Part shown: positions 1 through 7,431 of the stretch, piece after piece | Layout of the letters: each line of letters opens with the position of its first letter | Position numbering within the stretch: position 1 is the first letter of the stretch | Assembly (NCBI GenBank): GCA_050010115.1 | Contig: JBEKLQ010000050.1 | Location: forward strand, 1 to 27,411 | Length of the DNA: 27,411 bases | Direction of reading: 5' to 3' | From: JAKACA01 sp050010115 | GTDB lineage: Bacteria; Actinomycetota; Acidimicrobiia; Acidimicrobiales; Bog-793 | Program-made: the position numbers and the translations under genes | The notes under the pieces: model-generated | What the model was told of the DNA's origin: nothing | Seen by the model: the letters and a program-made list of their open reading frames with translations, nothing else | Database searches by the model: none

Positions 1-381
1 GGCGCTCAGCACCTCGGCTCCGGCCACGAGCCCTTGCCGGCGCAACTGCTCCGAAAAGCCGGCGAACGTCGTCAGATCACGATCGAGATGCCATTTGCGG
101 ACGAATGTGCCACCTCGCCGGCCGACGATCCGCTCGATGAGGCCGCGCCGTTCCAGCACCGTGAGCGCCTGCCGGAGCGTGAGGCGACTGACCCCGAGCG
201 AGGCGGCGAGCGTCGGCTCAGGCGGGAACCGGTACCCGGGCCCGTACTTGCCGTTGGCGATACCACGCTCGATCGCCACCGCGATCTGCAGATAGAGGGG
301 CCTGTCACCCCTCGCCAGCTCATTCAGCCCGCCGCCATTGAGCCCGCTGCCGGGCGTGGCAGCGCTCGTCGACTCGGTCAT
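1..381 (-). CDS. GntR/HutC-family transcriptional regulator, 3' end cut by window edge
   Basis: The reverse strand reads open from an ATG at 379-381 to the left edge, giving 127 residues with no stop. Residues about 25-97 form a GntR-type winged helix: a PLYLQIAVAIERGI first helix, then RFPPEPTLAASLGVSRLTLR, then ALTVLERRGLIERIVGRRGG and FVRK, which closely follows the family pattern for DNA recognition helix and wing. The remaining residues would begin the effector-binding UTRA domain of the HutC subfamily, which is mostly outside the window. The gene diverges from the dehydrogenase at 482 with 100 bases between starts, the usual arrangement for a repressor that responds to the substrate of the neighbouring enzyme. 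That regulatory link is inference, and the ligand cannot be told from this fragment. Confidence 0.85.
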   Translation of the reverse strand, partial: MTESTSAATPGSGLNGGGLNELARGDRPLYLQIAVAIERGIANGKYGPGYRFPPEPTLAASLGVSRLTLRQALTVLERRGLIERIVGRRGGTFVRKWHLDRDLTTFAGFSEQLRRQGLVAGAEVLSA

Positions 382-481
382 CCGACCCCCTCTTTTCGTG
401 ACGATGCAGCTCGGACGCGTGCCACACGGTGCCCCAGCAATTTAGTCAGCACCAGTCGAGTAGCGGGTCTCACTCACTAGC
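382..481. promoter_or_regulatory. Divergent intergenic region, regulator/dehydrogenase
   Basis: These 100 bases separate two divergent starts, so promoters for both should lie here. The only symmetry I can point to is an interrupted inverted repeat, GGTGC (428-432) and GCACC (449-453) with a 16-base spacer around a locally AT-rich AATTTAGT. It could be an operator, but the match to GntR operators is weak. No clear -35/-10 pair and no strong ribosome binding site before the GTG at 482 is visible. Confidence 0.3.
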
Positions 482-2941
482 GTGGCCAGCAACGGCACGG
501 GTGCACGAGCAGTCGTCATCGGGGGCGGCGTAGGCGGCTGCTCCATCGCCTACTGGTTGGCGCGACTCGGCTGGAGTGATGTCGTGCTCGTCGAGCGGGC
601 CCAGCTCACGAGCGGCTCGACGTTCCACTCGGCCGGCCTGGTGGGACAGCTCCGCGGCACGCAGCCCCTTACGAAGATGATGATGAACTCAGTCGAGCTG
701 TACCGGCAGCTCGGCGAGGAGGTGGACCTCGACACGGGCTGGCACGAGGTCGGCTCGCTCCGGTTGGCGTCGTCGACCGAGCGTATGGAGGAGCTCCGGC
801 GGCAGGCGGCCTGGGCCGAGACGTTCGGGCTACCGCTCGACCTGATCTCTGCGGAGGCGGCCCGGGACCTGTTCCCCCCGCTGGATACCGACGGTGTGCT
901 CGGGGCGGCGTTGCTCCCCACCGATGGCTATCTCGACCCGAGCCAGTTGACCCTCGCGCTCGCCAAGGGCGCCCGGCTCCGCGGCGTCGAGATCCGCACC
1001 GAGACCGCCGTCACCGGTATCGAGGTGGCCAACGGTCAAGTGATCGCAGTGGAGGTCGAGAACCGAGCCGGCAACGGGACCGGCCGCAGCGGTCAGCGCG
1101 AGACGATCCGCGCGGATGTCGTCGTCAACGCCGGCGGCATCTACGCCCATGAGATCGGTGCGTTGGCCGGGATATCGGTTCCGCTGGTCGCCATGGCGCA
1201 CCAGTACGCCATCACCAAGCCAGCCGGCCTGCCGTCCGGGATGCCGACGCTTCGCGATCCCTCGCTGCTCGTCTACTTCCGCGGCGAGAGCGGTGGCCTG
1301 GTCACCGGCGGCTACGAACGGGACCCGGCGCCGTGGGGGCTCGGGGGCATCCCGGCCGACTTCAACAACAAGCTGCTCGAGGAGGACTGGGAGCGGTTCG
1401 CTCCCCTGTTCGAGAACGCCACCCGGCGGGTGCCGATGCTGGCAGACGCCGAGATCGTGAAACTCGTGAACGGGCCGGAGGCCTTCACGCCCGACGGTGA
1501 GTTCATCCTCGGCCCGTCGGCGGTGCGTGGGTTCTGGGTGGCGGCGGGTTTCTGCGCGCATGGGATCGCCGGGTCCGGTGGGATGGGGCGCCTCATGGCC
1601 GAGTGGATCGTGAACGGCCAACCCGGGCTTGACGCCTGGCACATGGACTGCCGGCGCTTCGGCGACCAGTACCGCAGTCGCGCCTTCACGCTCACCCGCA
1701 CCACCGAGGTGTACGCCACCTACTACGACGTGAAGTACCCCGGCCAGGAGCGTTTGGCGGGCCGGCCGCTCCGGCTGTCTCCGACCTACGGGCGGCTCTC
1801 AGCGTTGGGCGCCGTGTTCGGCGAGAAGTCGGGCTGGGAGCGGGTGAACTGGTTCGAGCCCAACGCGGCGGCCGGCGACGAGAGCTTGCGCCCCGACGGC
1901 TGGGCGAGCCGGGAGTGGTCGCCGGCGATCGGGGCCGAGCATCGCGCCTGCCGGGAGCGGGCGGCGTTGTTCGACCAGACGTCGTTCGCCAAGCTCGAGG
2001 TCACCGGGTCCGGAGCGGCGGCCGCCCTCGAGCAGATCTGCGCCAACCGCGTCGACCGCGCGCCCGGACGAGTCGTGTACACCCAGCTGTTGAACGCGGA
2101 GGGTGGGATCGAGTGCGACCTGACGGTGACTCGCCTGGCGGCGGATCGCTTCCGCATCGTCACCGGCACCGCCTTCGGCCGCCACGACCTCGCCTGGATC
2201 GGGGACCATCTCCCGAGCGACGGCTCGACTCGGATCGAAGACGTGACGTCCCGGTACGCCTGCTTGTGCTTGTGGGGACCGCTCGCACGGGAGGTCCTCG
2301 CTCCCCTCACCGAGACCGACGTGTCGTCGGCGTCGTTCCCCTACCTCACAGCCAAGGAGCTGAACGTCGGGCCGGTCCCGTGCCTGGCCGTGCGCGTGAC
2401 CTTCGTCGGTGAGCTCGGCTGGGAGCTCTACTGCCCGACCGAGTACGGGGTCACGCTCTGGGACACGCTGTGGGAGGCGGGCGAACCTCACGGCCTCGTC
2501 GCCGGCGGGTACCGGGCCATCGACTCTCTGCGGCTGGAGAAGGGCTACCGCGTCTGGGGGTCGGACGTGACGCCGGAGCAGACTCCGTTCGAGGCGGGGC
2601 TCGGTTTTGCGGTGTCGATGGACAAAGGCGACTTCATCGGTCGCAAGGCGCTCTCGGAGCTGGGTGAGCTGACGCGGCGCCTCGCGTGCCTCGTCCTGGA
2701 CGACCCGAATCGCGTGGTCCTGGGCGAGGAACCAGTGCGGGTCGACGGCCGCCTCGCCGGCCGGGTGACGAGCGGCGGGTACGGCTACAGCGTCGGGCGC
2801 TCGATCGCCTACGCCTACCTCCCGGTCGAATCAGCCCAGCCCGGCCAACGCCTGGAAGTGAACCTGTTCGGTGACTGGACGCGTGCCGAGGTGGCGGCCG
2901 AGCCGCTCTACGACCCGAAGCATCAACGAATCCGGGCCTGA
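482..2941 (+). CDS. FAD-dependent dimethylglycine/sarcosine-type dehydrogenase with folate-binding GcvT domain
   Basis: The 819-residue protein has the full architecture of dimethylglycine/sarcosine dehydrogenases. An N-terminal DAO-type FAD domain carries the dinucleotide fold GGGVGGCSIAYWLARLG (residues 14-30). The segment TSGSTFHSAGL places His49 where mitochondrial homologues attach FAD covalently. An FAO_M-like linker spans about 390-440, and a GcvT-like tetrahydrofolate-binding domain follows with the signature SLRLEKGYRVWGSDVTPEQT, then a GcvT C-terminal barrel. Family members oxidatively demethylate N-methylglycines in the cytoplasm and pass the one-carbon unit to tetrahydrofolate. 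Which N-methyl amine is used cannot be read from the sequence. The start is GTG at 482 with no clear ribosome binding site. Its stop lies in the first copy of an 11-bp tandem repeat. The divergent GntR gene is its likely regulator. Confidence 0.9.
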   Translation: MASNGTGARAVVIGGGVGGCSIAYWLARLGWSDVVLVERAQLTSGSTFHSAGLVGQLRGTQPLTKMMMNSVELYRQLGEEVDLDTGWHEVGSLRLASSTERMEELRRQAAWAETFGLPLDLISAEAARDLFPPLDTDGVLGAALLPTDGYLDPSQLTLALAKGARLRGVEIRTETAVTGIEVANGQVIAVEVENRAGNGTGRSGQRETIRADVVVNAGGIYAHEIGALAGISVPLVAMAHQYAITKPAGLPSGMPTLRDPSLLVYFRGESGGLVTGGYERDPAPWGLGGIPADFNNKLLEEDWERFAPLFENATRRVPMLADAEIVKLVNGPEAFTPDGEFILGPSAVRGFWVAAGFCAHGIAGSGGMGRLMAEWIVNGQPGLDAWHMDCRRFGDQYRSRAFTLTRTTEVYATYYDVKYPGQERLAGRPLRLSPTYGRLSALGAVFGEKSGWERVNWFEPNAAAGDESLRPDGWASREWSPAIGAEHRACRERAALFDQTSFAKLEVTGSGAAAALEQICANRVDRAPGRVVYTQLLNAEGGIECDLTVTRLAADRFRIVTGTAFGRHDLAWIGDHLPSDGSTRIEDVTSRYACLCLWGPLAREVLAPLTETDVSSASFPYLTAKELNVGPVPCLAVRVTFVGELGWELYCPTEYGVTLWDTLWEAGEPHGLVAGGYRAIDSLRLEKGYRVWGSDVTPEQTPFEAGLGFAVSMDKGDFIGRKALSELGELTRRLACLVLDDPNRVVLGEEPVRVDGRLAGRVTSGGYGYSVGRSIAYAYLPVESAQPGQRLEVNLFGDWTRAEVAAEPLYDPKHQRIRA

Positions 2942-2964
2942 GCCGGGCCTGAGCCGGGCCTGAG
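2932..2964. repeat. 11-bp tandem repeat carrying a stop codon, three copies
   Basis: CCGGGCCTGAG occurs three times head to tail (2932-2942, 2943-2953, 2954-2964), followed by a partial copy. The first copy contains the TGA that ends the dehydrogenase. Because 11 is not a multiple of three, the TGAs at 2939, 2950 and 2961 fall in three different frames. The array sits in the short gap before the end of the convergent phosphotransferase gene. Confidence 0.95.
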
Positions 2965-2977
2965 CCGGACACGGCCG

Positions 2978-3973
2978 TCACGGCGGGACCGTGGCCGCAA
3001 GCTCGAGGCACCGGTCGATGTCGATCCGGTCGAGCACCCGGAAGTAACCGGCACCGTGCTCGCTCGCATACTCCTCGAAGTCCACCTCCAGCGTGGAGAT
3101 GGCCATCTGGACGACGCCCCACATCGCTTCGCGGGCCTCGGATGCCAGCTTGAACAGTTCGAGCGTTGCCAACTCGGGCTCGTCCGCCTCGCCGAAGTAA
3201 TGACGGAGCAGTGCCAGGTCACTCTCGGGCGCAAAACCATGGTTCACCGACAGGTTCCCCAGGTCGAAATACGGATCCCCCATGCCGGCGTACTCCCAGT
3301 CGACGATCCGGATCCCGGTCTCCGGCGCTTCGCGAGTGCCGGCGCTCCCGGTGTCGTCGCTCCCGGTGTCGTCGCTCCCGGTGGCGTCGCTCCCGGTGTC
3401 GTCGCTACCGCCCGATCCCTCGTGGAGCAAGTTCGAGTTCAGCAAGTCGTTGTGGCACAGCGCGGCGGGTCGCCAAGGGCGTGCCGCTGCAACCCGCTCG
3501 AGCGTCCTCTGCATCAGGTCGTAGTCGAACGGCGGATCTACGCCATGTTGCCGTCCGATCTCACGGTAGGCGGGGACGAGCCGGAACGTGTCGAAAGTCG
3601 AGTCGATCTTGCCGCTGCGGTGTACGCGCCACAAGGCCGTGGTGATCTCCCGGAGAATCGGTTCGGCTCCAATCTCGCCGGCGGTGATCGAGCGTGCCTC
3701 GATGAACCTCGTCACCATGACGCCGCCCTCGACGTCGGCCTCGAGGATCTCGGGCCCGATCCCGAGCGCTGCGGCCAGCCGCCCGGCCGCGACCTCGCTC
3801 CGGCGATCGATGCCGAGCAGCTCGGTGCGAGCGCCGACGAGACGCACGACGAAGGTCTCATCGTGCACATCCACGCGGAAGTTCGCGTTCGTGATCCCCG
3901 CCGACAGGCGTTCCACCCTGGCCGGCGCTCCAGGCCAGAGGCGCGCGACCACTTCTTCGATCGTTGACTGCAC
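2978..3973 (-). CDS. Choline/ethanolamine-kinase-like phosphotransferase (APH fold) with acidic repeat insert
   Basis: The protein has 331 residues from the chosen GTG. It shows the aminoglycoside/choline kinase fold: an N-lobe start SAGITNANFRV (25-34), the catalytic loop LCHNDLLNSN with Asp176 and Asn181, and the metal-binding IVDWEYAGMGDPYFDLGN with Asp225. The DWEYAG form and the N-terminal segment resemble the LicA/choline-kinase branch more than drug-resistance enzymes, so an amino-alcohol or similar metabolite is the likelier substrate. The ATG at 4096 was rejected because it would overlap the divergent gene at 4050 and add 41 residues unlike the family. GTG at 3971-3973 starts just before the conserved N-lobe. 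Residues about 187-219 are a low-complexity insert, (D/A)xTGS repeated, between the two active-site motifs. It lies next to a methylamine-type dehydrogenase, which hints at choline-related metabolism but does not prove it. Confidence 0.8.
   Translation of the reverse strand: MQSTIEEVVARLWPGAPARVERLSAGITNANFRVDVHDETFVVRLVGARTELLGIDRRSEVAAGRLAAALGIGPEILEADVEGGVMVTRFIEARSITAGEIGAEPILREITTALWRVHRSGKIDSTFDTFRLVPAYREIGRQHGVDPPFDYDLMQRTLERVAAARPWRPAALCHNDLLNSNLLHEGSGGSDDTGSDATGSDDTGSDDTGSAGTREAPETGIRIVDWEYAGMGDPYFDLGNLSVNHGFAPESDLALLRHYFGEADEPELATLELFKLASEAREAMWGVVQMAISTLEVDFEEYASEHGAGYFRVLDRIDIDRCLELAATVPP
3346..3405. repeat. 15-bp in-frame tandem repeat inside the phosphotransferase
   Basis: TCCCGGTGTCGTCGC is present four times in a row on the plus strand (one copy has G for T), with degenerate flanks. 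Read on the minus strand it encodes the pentapeptide D-D/A-T-G-S, so copy-number change would keep the frame and change only the length of an acidic loop. Confidence 0.95.
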
Positions 3974-4049
3974 ACCCCGACCGTAGCGGTGCGGCAGACT
4001 CGCCGCTAAGACATCGCTGAGACACGCTTCGACAGGGGAGGAACGTTCT

Positions 4050-4793
4050 ATGTACACCGGCCTCACGGCTGACGAGATCCTGATCGCCGGCCACAACGGG
4101 GATCAGATCAACGCCTATCTCGCCCGCCCGCACGGAGAAGGCCCCTTCGCTGGCGTGGCGATCATCCACCACATGCCGGGGTGGGACGAGCCGATGACGG
4201 AGATCGCCAACCGGTTCGCCGCCCATGGATACCTCGCGATCGTGCCGAACCTGCACTTCCGGGACGCCCCGGGCGCGTCGCCGGACGACGCCGCCGCCGC
4301 AGCCAGGGCGGCAGGTGGCGTGCCGGATGAGCGGTTCCTCGGCGACCTTGCCGGTGCGGTCGCCTACCTGCGATCGCGGCCGGACTCGAGCCACAAGGTC
4401 GGTGCGATCGGGTACTGCTCTGGCGGCCGCCAGGCATTCCTCGCTGCCTGCTCGCTCGACATCGACGCAGCGGTCGACTGCTACGGGGCGTTCGTCGTCG
4501 GTGAGGTCCCCGACGGGATGCCGCGCAACATCACTCCCATCCTTCACCTGGCCGGGCAGATGGCCTGCCCGTTGCTCGGGCTCTTCGGCCTCGACGACCA
4601 GTACCCGACACCCAACCAGGTCGACGAGATCGAGGCCGAGCTGCAACGGCTCGGCAAGGACTACGAGTTCCACCGCTACGAGGGCGCTGGTCATGCCTTC
4701 TTCAACACCGGGCGCGACTCCTACCGGGCCGGGGCGGCATCCGACGGATGGCGGAGGATCTTCGAGTTCTTCGGCCGTCAACTGGCGAGCTGA
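4050..4793 (+). CDS. Dienelactone hydrolase family protein
   Basis: The 247-residue alpha/beta hydrolase matches the family's usual length. The nucleophile elbow GYCSGG places Cys123 as the catalytic cysteine, GLDDQYP (180-186) supplies the acid, and GAGHAFFN places His215, giving the Cys-Asp-His triad of dienelactone hydrolases. Family members open lactone or ester rings in the cytoplasm, classically in chlorocatechol breakdown, but many homologues have other substrates, so the reaction is left open. An AGGGGAGGA ribosome binding site stands seven to eight bases before the ATG. The next gene starts 13 bases after the stop, implying one transcript. Confidence 0.9.
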   Translation: MYTGLTADEILIAGHNGDQINAYLARPHGEGPFAGVAIIHHMPGWDEPMTEIANRFAAHGYLAIVPNLHFRDAPGASPDDAAAAARAAGGVPDERFLGDLAGAVAYLRSRPDSSHKVGAIGYCSGGRQAFLAACSLDIDAAVDCYGAFVVGEVPDGMPRNITPILHLAGQMACPLLGLFGLDDQYPTPNQVDEIEAELQRLGKDYEFHRYEGAGHAFFNTGRDSYRAGAASDGWRRIFEFFGRQLAS

Positions 4794-4806
4794 GGGAGAG
4801 CCTGCG

Positions 4807-5094
4807 ATGTGTTCCTATCTCACCCACGCCGCCTCGATCTCCGGCAGCGGCAAGGGCGCAGGAGGCTGGTTCCGACTGACGAGCGCGATGGTGTACTTCG
4901 ATCATCCGTACCACTCCCCTGACGAGCACACCCTCAACATCGACTTCCTCAACGAAGCCGAAGGACCCACTGCTCGCGTCGCCGTCGAGCTCACGGCGGA
5001 CTCCGCCCGTCAGCTCGTCGCCTGCATCGAGGCAGCCCTGGCGTCGGCTGGTGCCGCCGCGGGGACCGGCCGGGTGCAGCTCCCGTCCAGCTGA
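4807..5094 (+). CDS. Small DUF6295-like protein of unknown function
   Basis: The 95-residue protein begins MCSYLTHAASISGSGKGAGG and continues with WFRLTSAMVYFDHPYHSPDE and TLNIDFLNEAEGP. From memory this resembles the actinobacterial family DUF6295, which has no assigned function; a profile search is needed to confirm it. The middle looks like beta strands and the end (ELTADSARQLVACIEAALAS) like an amphipathic helix. There is no signal peptide or membrane segment. Although a longer frame opens upstream inside the hydrolase gene, the ATG at 4807 is right: it follows GAGGGAGAG at good spacing and starts 13 bases after the hydrolase stop. It is probably co-expressed with the hydrolase. Confidence 0.8.
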   Translation: MCSYLTHAASISGSGKGAGGWFRLTSAMVYFDHPYHSPDEHTLNIDFLNEAEGPTARVAVELTADSARQLVACIEAALASAGAAAGTGRVQLPSS

Positions 5095-5163
5095 TCACGA
5101 CGCGACTACCGTGTTGCGACGGACCTCAGGGGGCGCCACGCGCACCCCGGGGAGGGGGAACCA

Positions 5164-5787
5164 TTGGACGTCTGGGAGATGGCTCGTGTCGAGCGGCAGC
5201 AGCTGGCGGATCGGCTGTCCGCGCTGCCGGACGATGCCTGGGCGCAACCGACTCTGTGTGCCGGCTGGGCGGTCCGCGACATCGTGGGCCACATGATCGC
5301 CATAGGCACGATGTCGGCCGGCAGGTTCTTCTCGGGGATGGCGAAGAACGGCTTCAGCTTCGACAAATTCCAGAGTCAGGGCATCAAGTCCAACACCGAG
5401 GGGAAGGCGCCCGCCCAGATCCTCGCTGCGTTCACCGCCACGGTCGACTCGCATCACAAGCCACCCGGGCCGGCGACGACCGTCCTCGGTGAGGTGCTCG
5501 TGCACGGCGAGGACATCTTCCGCCCACAGGACCGGCGCTACCTGGTCCACCCGGCAGATCACGTGGTCACGGTGGCCGAGTTCTACAAGCGCAACGGTTT
5601 CCCGCTGAAGGTGAAGCAGCGGATCGCCGGAGTCACCCTGCGCATGACCGATGCAGACTGGTCGTACGGCTCGGGTCCCGAGGCATCGGGACCGGGCATC
5701 TCGATCCTGATGGCGATGGTCGGTCGCAAGATCGCCCTCGGCGAGCTGCAGGGCGAGGGCGTGTCCATCCTGAACGGCCGCTCCTAG
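5164..5787 (+). CDS. Maleylpyruvate isomerase/DinB-like mycothiol-dependent family protein
   Basis: The protein has 207 residues and starts at TTG 5164, directly after a strong GGGGAGGGGG ribosome binding site. The segment PTLCAGWAVRDIVGHMI (His43) and the later GEVLVHGED (Glu110, His114) reproduce the H...ExxxH metal-binding pattern of the MDMPI/DinB four-helix bundle. The family includes mycothiol-dependent maleylpyruvate isomerase and other thiol-linked enzymes, so the precise reaction is unknown. It starts 69 bases after the DUF6295-like gene and may belong to the same transcript. Its stop TAG and the stop of the convergent acyl-CoA synthetase are both read from one palindromic CTAG at 5784-5787. 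Confidence 0.82.
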   Translation: MDVWEMARVERQQLADRLSALPDDAWAQPTLCAGWAVRDIVGHMIAIGTMSAGRFFSGMAKNGFSFDKFQSQGIKSNTEGKAPAQILAAFTATVDSHHKPPGPATTVLGEVLVHGEDIFRPQDRRYLVHPADHVVTVAEFYKRNGFPLKVKQRIAGVTLRMTDADWSYGSGPEASGPGISILMAMVGRKIALGELQGEGVSILNGRS

Positions 5788-7382
5788 CCTCCTAGCGGTC
5801 GATCAGCTGCCGCCCGATACCGGTCCCGCAGCAACCGCTTGTAGATCTTGCCGTTGTCCTGCCGCGGCAGGTCCGGGACGAAATCGACGGCCCGGGGGCA
5901 TTTGAAGCGCGCGAGCTGGGACCGGCAGAACGAGATCAGTTCGGCGGCCAGCTCATGGCTGGCGGCCATACCGGGTTGCAGCTCGACGACCGCCAGGACG
6001 GATTCGCCCCATTCGGCATCGGGCACCCCGATCGTGGCGACGTCGGCGATCGCCGGGTGCTGGAGCAGGACGGCGTCGACCTCAGCCGGGTAGATGTTGA
6101 CCCCGCCCGAGATGATCAAGTTGGCCGAGCGGTCGGTCAAATAGAAGAAACCCTCCTCGTCCATCCTCCCCACGTCCCCCAACGTGAAGTAGTCGCCCCG
6201 GTAGCTCGACTGGGTCTGGCCGGGGTCCTTGTAGTACTCGAAACGGCCGCCCGGAGCGGCACGCAACCAGATGAGGCCGAGCTCGTCCGGAGGCAGCGGG
6301 TTGCACGATTCGTCGCCGACGATCATCTGGCCGGGTGTGAACGGCTTGCCGATGGTCCCCGGGTGGGCGAGCCACGTCTCGGAGTCGACAAAGCTCCCGA
6401 TCCCCTCGCTGGCGGCGTAGTACTCCCACACGATCGGGCCGAACCAGTCGATGATGCGCTGCTTCACCACCACGGGGCACGGGGCGGCACCGTGCAAGAC
6501 GTTACGCAACCTCGACAGGTCGGCGGCTTCCCGCACCGGTGCGGGAAGCGACAGCAGCCTGTGGAACATGGTGGGGACGAGATGGGTGTGGGTGACCCCG
6601 TGCCGTCCGATCAGGCGCAGTGTCTCGGCGGCATCGAACCGCTCCATCAACACCACCGTCGCCCCGTAGCTGATCGGGACCGCCAACGAGAACGACAACG
6701 GCGCGGCGTGGTGGAGCGGCCCGGTGCACAGGTGCACGTCGCCGCCGCCCTCCCGGTAGCCGAAGAGGTTCAGGCCGAGCATGCTCGCCGCGCTGGCCGC
6801 AGAGCGGAAGACCCCCTTCGGCCTGCCGGTGGTCCCCGCGGTGTAGAACATCGTCGTCCCGGCCGACGGATCGTCCAAGTCCGACGGATCCTCAGCGTCT
6901 CGCACCTGTGCGTAGTCCTCACAAGCCGGTGTCGAGCCGCCCGAGCGGCCCGCGCCGCCGGCATCGCCGACGGACAACCACACCGAGCAACACGGGGCGC
7001 CTGCCAGCGCACCGGCGGCCGCCCCGGCGAGCGAGCCGTCCGAGATCAGGGCTTTGGCGTCGCAGTCATCCAGGATGTAGCGGACCTCATCGGCCGTGAG
7101 ATAGCGGTTGATCGGTGTCATCCGCAGACCCGCCCGGACCGTGGCGAACACGGTCTCGACGAATTCGACCTGGTTGCCGCACAGCACGGCTACGGCATCG
7201 CCGGCCTCGAGCCCCCGGTGCCGCAGCGCCCTGGCGAGCTGGTTGGCTCGGCCGTTCAGCTCGCCGAAGGACACCGAGCCCGAGCTCGAGATCACGGCTG
7301 GCGTCGACGGGATCAAGCGAGCCCACCATGCCAGCGTCATGCCGGTCGCGACGGCGCTTTCCCGGGTCTGGGCTTCGGCCAT
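5784..7382 (-). CDS. Acyl-CoA synthetase (AMP-binding, class I adenylate-forming)
   Basis: The 532-residue protein has all signatures of ANL-superfamily ligases. The phosphate loop MFYTAGTTGRPKG spans 178-190, the aromatic/adenine motif is YYAASEG, and RGDYFTLGDVGRMDEEGFFY provides the ribose-binding Asp. The hinge follows in LTDRSANLIISGGVNIYPAE, and a C-terminal NGKIYKR places catalytic Lys512. The family activates a carboxylate to an acyl-adenylate and then to the CoA thioester. Fatty or aromatic acids are both possible, and the sequence alone does not decide. It has no targeting signal. It diverges from the alpha-hydroxy-acid oxidase with 49 bases between starts, so the two may share a control region. 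Confidence 0.93.
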   Translation of the reverse strand: MAEAQTRESAVATGMTLAWWARLIPSTPAVISSSGSVSFGELNGRANQLARALRHRGLEAGDAVAVLCGNQVEFVETVFATVRAGLRMTPINRYLTADEVRYILDDCDAKALISDGSLAGAAAGALAGAPCCSVWLSVGDAGGAGRSGGSTPACEDYAQVRDAEDPSDLDDPSAGTTMFYTAGTTGRPKGVFRSAASAASMLGLNLFGYREGGGDVHLCTGPLHHAAPLSFSLAVPISYGATVVLMERFDAAETLRLIGRHGVTHTHLVPTMFHRLLSLPAPVREAADLSRLRNVLHGAAPCPVVVKQRIIDWFGPIVWEYYAASEGIGSFVDSETWLAHPGTIGKPFTPGQMIVGDESCNPLPPDELGLIWLRAAPGGRFEYYKDPGQTQSSYRGDYFTLGDVGRMDEEGFFYLTDRSANLIISGGVNIYPAEVDAVLLQHPAIADVATIGVPDAEWGESVLAVVELQPGMAASHELAAELISFCRSQLARFKCPRAVDFVPDLPRQDNGKIYKRLLRDRYRAAADRPLGG

Positions 7383-7431
7383 GCCCAGACGCTACGCGAC
7401 AGAGCGCCGCTCAGGTCACTAGACATGGAGC

